A stretch of DNA of 64,000 nt, from the NCBI RefSeq assembly GCF_015354735.1, contig NZ_JACEFJ010000003.1, forward strand, positions 434,001 to 498,000, in the 5' to 3' direction. The stretch is from Pararhodonellum marinum. Lineage in GTDB: Bacteria > Bacteroidota > Bacteroidia > Cytophagales > Cyclobacteriaceae. The notes below the pieces were generated by a model. That model did no database searches. It worked only from the letters and a program-made list of their open reading frames with translations, and was not told the origin of the DNA. Shown piece by piece: positions 62,833-64,000 of the stretch (position 1 is its first letter; each line of letters opens with the position of its first letter). The position numbers and the translations under genes are program-made.

Positions 62833-63428
62833 ATGAGATTTAATTAAAGGGATTGAACGTTAAAAATAAGAGAATTAGAGATTCAGCCACAACGATCAGC
62901 GTTTATTTTACACCAGTGGTTGAATTTAAAAGGGAGGTTTGATTCAGTTTAGAAAAAAACGATTGTTAAGATGATCATCCTATTATTCACCCTCTGCTTT
63001 GTAGGTATTTTTCATCGAATTTTGCGAAAGATTATGTAAAGAAAGGAAATTATGGGCTAGCCGGAAGATTTTCCCCGGAAAATCTCAAAAAAAAGGAGAC
63101 CATACACCTCTTCAAATGGATAGATGGGACACATGCAATCAATCAACGTATTTATGGTAAAAGCATGCAGTCTGCAATAGGAAAAGAAAGTTCGCTGATT
63201 GCATTTTATTCAATAGACCCAATTTCCCAAATGCAATAACTGAAGCAAAGGACAAAAGTACCCTGTAAGGTTAAACCCAACAAGGATTTTGATTTGGGTT
63301 AAAGTTAAATTTAGCTTCAAGTCCAAAACTTAATCTAGATATTGAGTTATAAAGGTCAAATTCAAAGGGACTTAATGCTTTAATTTCCTTACTTTTCCTT
63401 AATTTTGAATGAACCAATTTTTAGAGCT
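62833..63428. other. Intergenic region with a possible gene remnant
   Basis: The 596 bases hold a frame open from 62970 to 63239 (ending ...SIDPISQMQ) with no start codon near its beginning. In a different frame, ATG 62971 encodes a signal-like MIILLFTLCFVGIF. Together they could be a small exported protein gene broken by one frameshift. The evidence is composition only. An inverted repeat lies at 63274-63300. Confidence 0.35.
63274..63300. repeat. Inverted repeat upstream of the MerR gene
   Basis: Arms AACCCAA (63274-63280) and TTGGGTT (63294-63300) with a 13-base spacer. It lies 129 bases upstream of the MerR start and shares its arms with the palindrome at 11941. It could be a regulator binding site. 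Confidence 0.4.
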
Positions 63429-63782
63429 GTGCCATACAAGGAAAAAGAAATCGAAAAGAAATATTACTCCATAGGGGAAGTGGCAGCTATGTTCAAGGTA
63501 GCTACCTCCCTTATTCGTTATTGGGAAGGCGAATTTGACATCATCAAGCCGAAAAAAGACAAGAAAGGCAACAGAAGATTTACCAAAGAGGACATAGAGA
63601 AAATCAGGTTGATCTATCACCTTGTCAAAGAAAAAGGTTACACCCTTCAGGGAGCACAGGAAATCATCAAAAAGGACATGCATCAGATCAATGACAAAGC
63701 CGGGATCATCGGCAAGTTGCATGAAATCAAAGGATTTTTAGAAGACCTCAGGAATAACATCAATGGATCAAACAATCAATGA
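63429..63782 (+). CDS. MerR-family transcriptional regulator
   Basis: The N-terminal winged helix (YYSIGEVAAMFKVATSLIRYWEGEF) and the recognition wing (KKGNRRFTKEDIEKIRLI) are typical of MerR. The C-terminal helix (about 75-117) would dimerise. No metal- or drug-binding domain follows, so the signal is unknown. I chose GTG 63429 (reading MPYKEKEIEKKYYSIGEVA), because this start matches the family as I recall it. An earlier TTG at 63405 is possible. The dprA gene starts inside its last 20 bases, so the two are translationally coupled. Confidence 0.88.
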   Translation: MPYKEKEIEKKYYSIGEVAAMFKVATSLIRYWEGEFDIIKPKKDKKGNRRFTKEDIEKIRLIYHLVKEKGYTLQGAQEIIKKDMHQINDKAGIIGKLHEIKGFLEDLRNNINGSNNQ

Positions 63783-64000
63783 AACTTTTTTGTATCGCTT
63801 GGCCCTTAGCCTGGGGCATAAAATAGGGCCTGGAGTTTACAAAAACATCATCAGCTACAGTGGTTCAGCAGAGGGTTTTTTCAAATTACCAGCCGGGAAA
63901 GCAGCCAAAATTCCAGGCATAGGGGAAAAACTATTGTCTATCCGTAAACAAAAAGACCAACTGCTTAGAGATGCCGAAAAGTTGGCTTTGGATTGCCAGA
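63763..64000 (+). CDS. dprA: DNA-processing protein DprA, 5' part (cut by window end)
   Basis: The visible 79 residues (MDQTINETFLYRLALSLGHKIGP onward, with AAKIPGIGEKLLSIRK) match the N-terminal helix-hairpin-helix region of DprA/Smf. The Rossmann-like domain that binds single-stranded DNA and RecA lies beyond the window. DprA loads RecA on incoming DNA during natural transformation. The start codon ATG 63763 is inside the MerR gene (20-base overlap). Confidence 0.82.
   Translation, partial: MDQTINETFLYRLALSLGHKIGPGVYKNIISYSGSAEGFFKLPAGKAAKIPGIGEKLLSIRKQKDQLLRDAEKLALDCQ

Overview
The window looks like a chromosome segment of a Bacteroidota bacterium, most likely Cytophagales and Cyclobacteriaceae-like. 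This is inferred from low G+C, very AT-rich intergenic DNA, Bacteroidota-typical families (DUF4199, DUF1573, DUF1684, a fused ABC permease/M1 aminopeptidase, tricorn-type S41 protease, split transketolase, FucP-type symporter) and many orphan histidine kinases without adjacent response regulators. No rRNA, tRNA, CRISPR array, insertion sequence or phage gene was recognised.

Layout. 1-4.6 kb: three histidine kinase genes (the first cut by the window edge, the second frameshifted at its extreme 3' end). 5.1-8.0 kb: a lipoprotein of unknown function paired with a radical SAM protein. 8.1-10.7 kb: an Mla/MCE-type lipid transport operon (permease, ATPase, MCE protein). 10.9-15.5 kb: a sensor protein truncated before its kinase, a retropepsin-like aspartic protease and a fourth kinase. 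15.7-19.5 kb: a heme-motif lipoprotein, a decayed AbiEii-type locus (intact DUF6922 gene, then a nucleotidyltransferase gene interrupted by TGA) and a DUF4199 membrane protein. 19.7-32.1 kb: a same-strand block of proteolysis and membrane genes (tricorn-like protease, membrane alpha/beta hydrolase, ABC ATPase, ABC permease/M1 fusion, S9 peptidase). 32.6-42.4 kb, minus strand: two glycosyltransferases, a membrane ferredoxin-type protein and an FAD oxidoreductase packed head to tail, preceded by DUF547, DUF2064-type transferase, rhodanese, DUF1684 and DUF1573 genes. 42.5-45.9 kb: trpS, two unknown small proteins and an amidohydrolase. 46.4-51.4 kb: an oxidative L-fucose catabolism operon (two SDR dehydrogenases, diketo-acid hydrolase, lactonase, FucP symporter, mutarotase) lacking its dehydratase. 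51.4-61.2 kb: ABC exporter, a fused gluconokinase/6-phosphogluconate dehydrogenase, FAH-family hydrolase, M23 peptidase, Bcp peroxidase, split transketolase and an SMP-30 lactonase. 61.4-64 kb: S10 peptidase, MerR regulator and the start of dprA.

How genes work together. The fucose operon would turn L-fucose into pyruvate and lactate by a non-phosphorylating route. The gluconokinase/Gnd fusion and transketolase feed the pentose phosphate pathway. The proteolysis block could degrade peptides in the periplasm or at the envelope. The most unusual observation is that all four histidine kinases carry heptanucleotide tandem repeats at the same place, and three carry a second set at another shared place. 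Because seven is not a multiple of three, gain or loss of one unit would shift the reading frame. The redox/glycosyltransferase operon and the lipoprotein/radical SAM pair are the best candidates for uncharacterised pathways.
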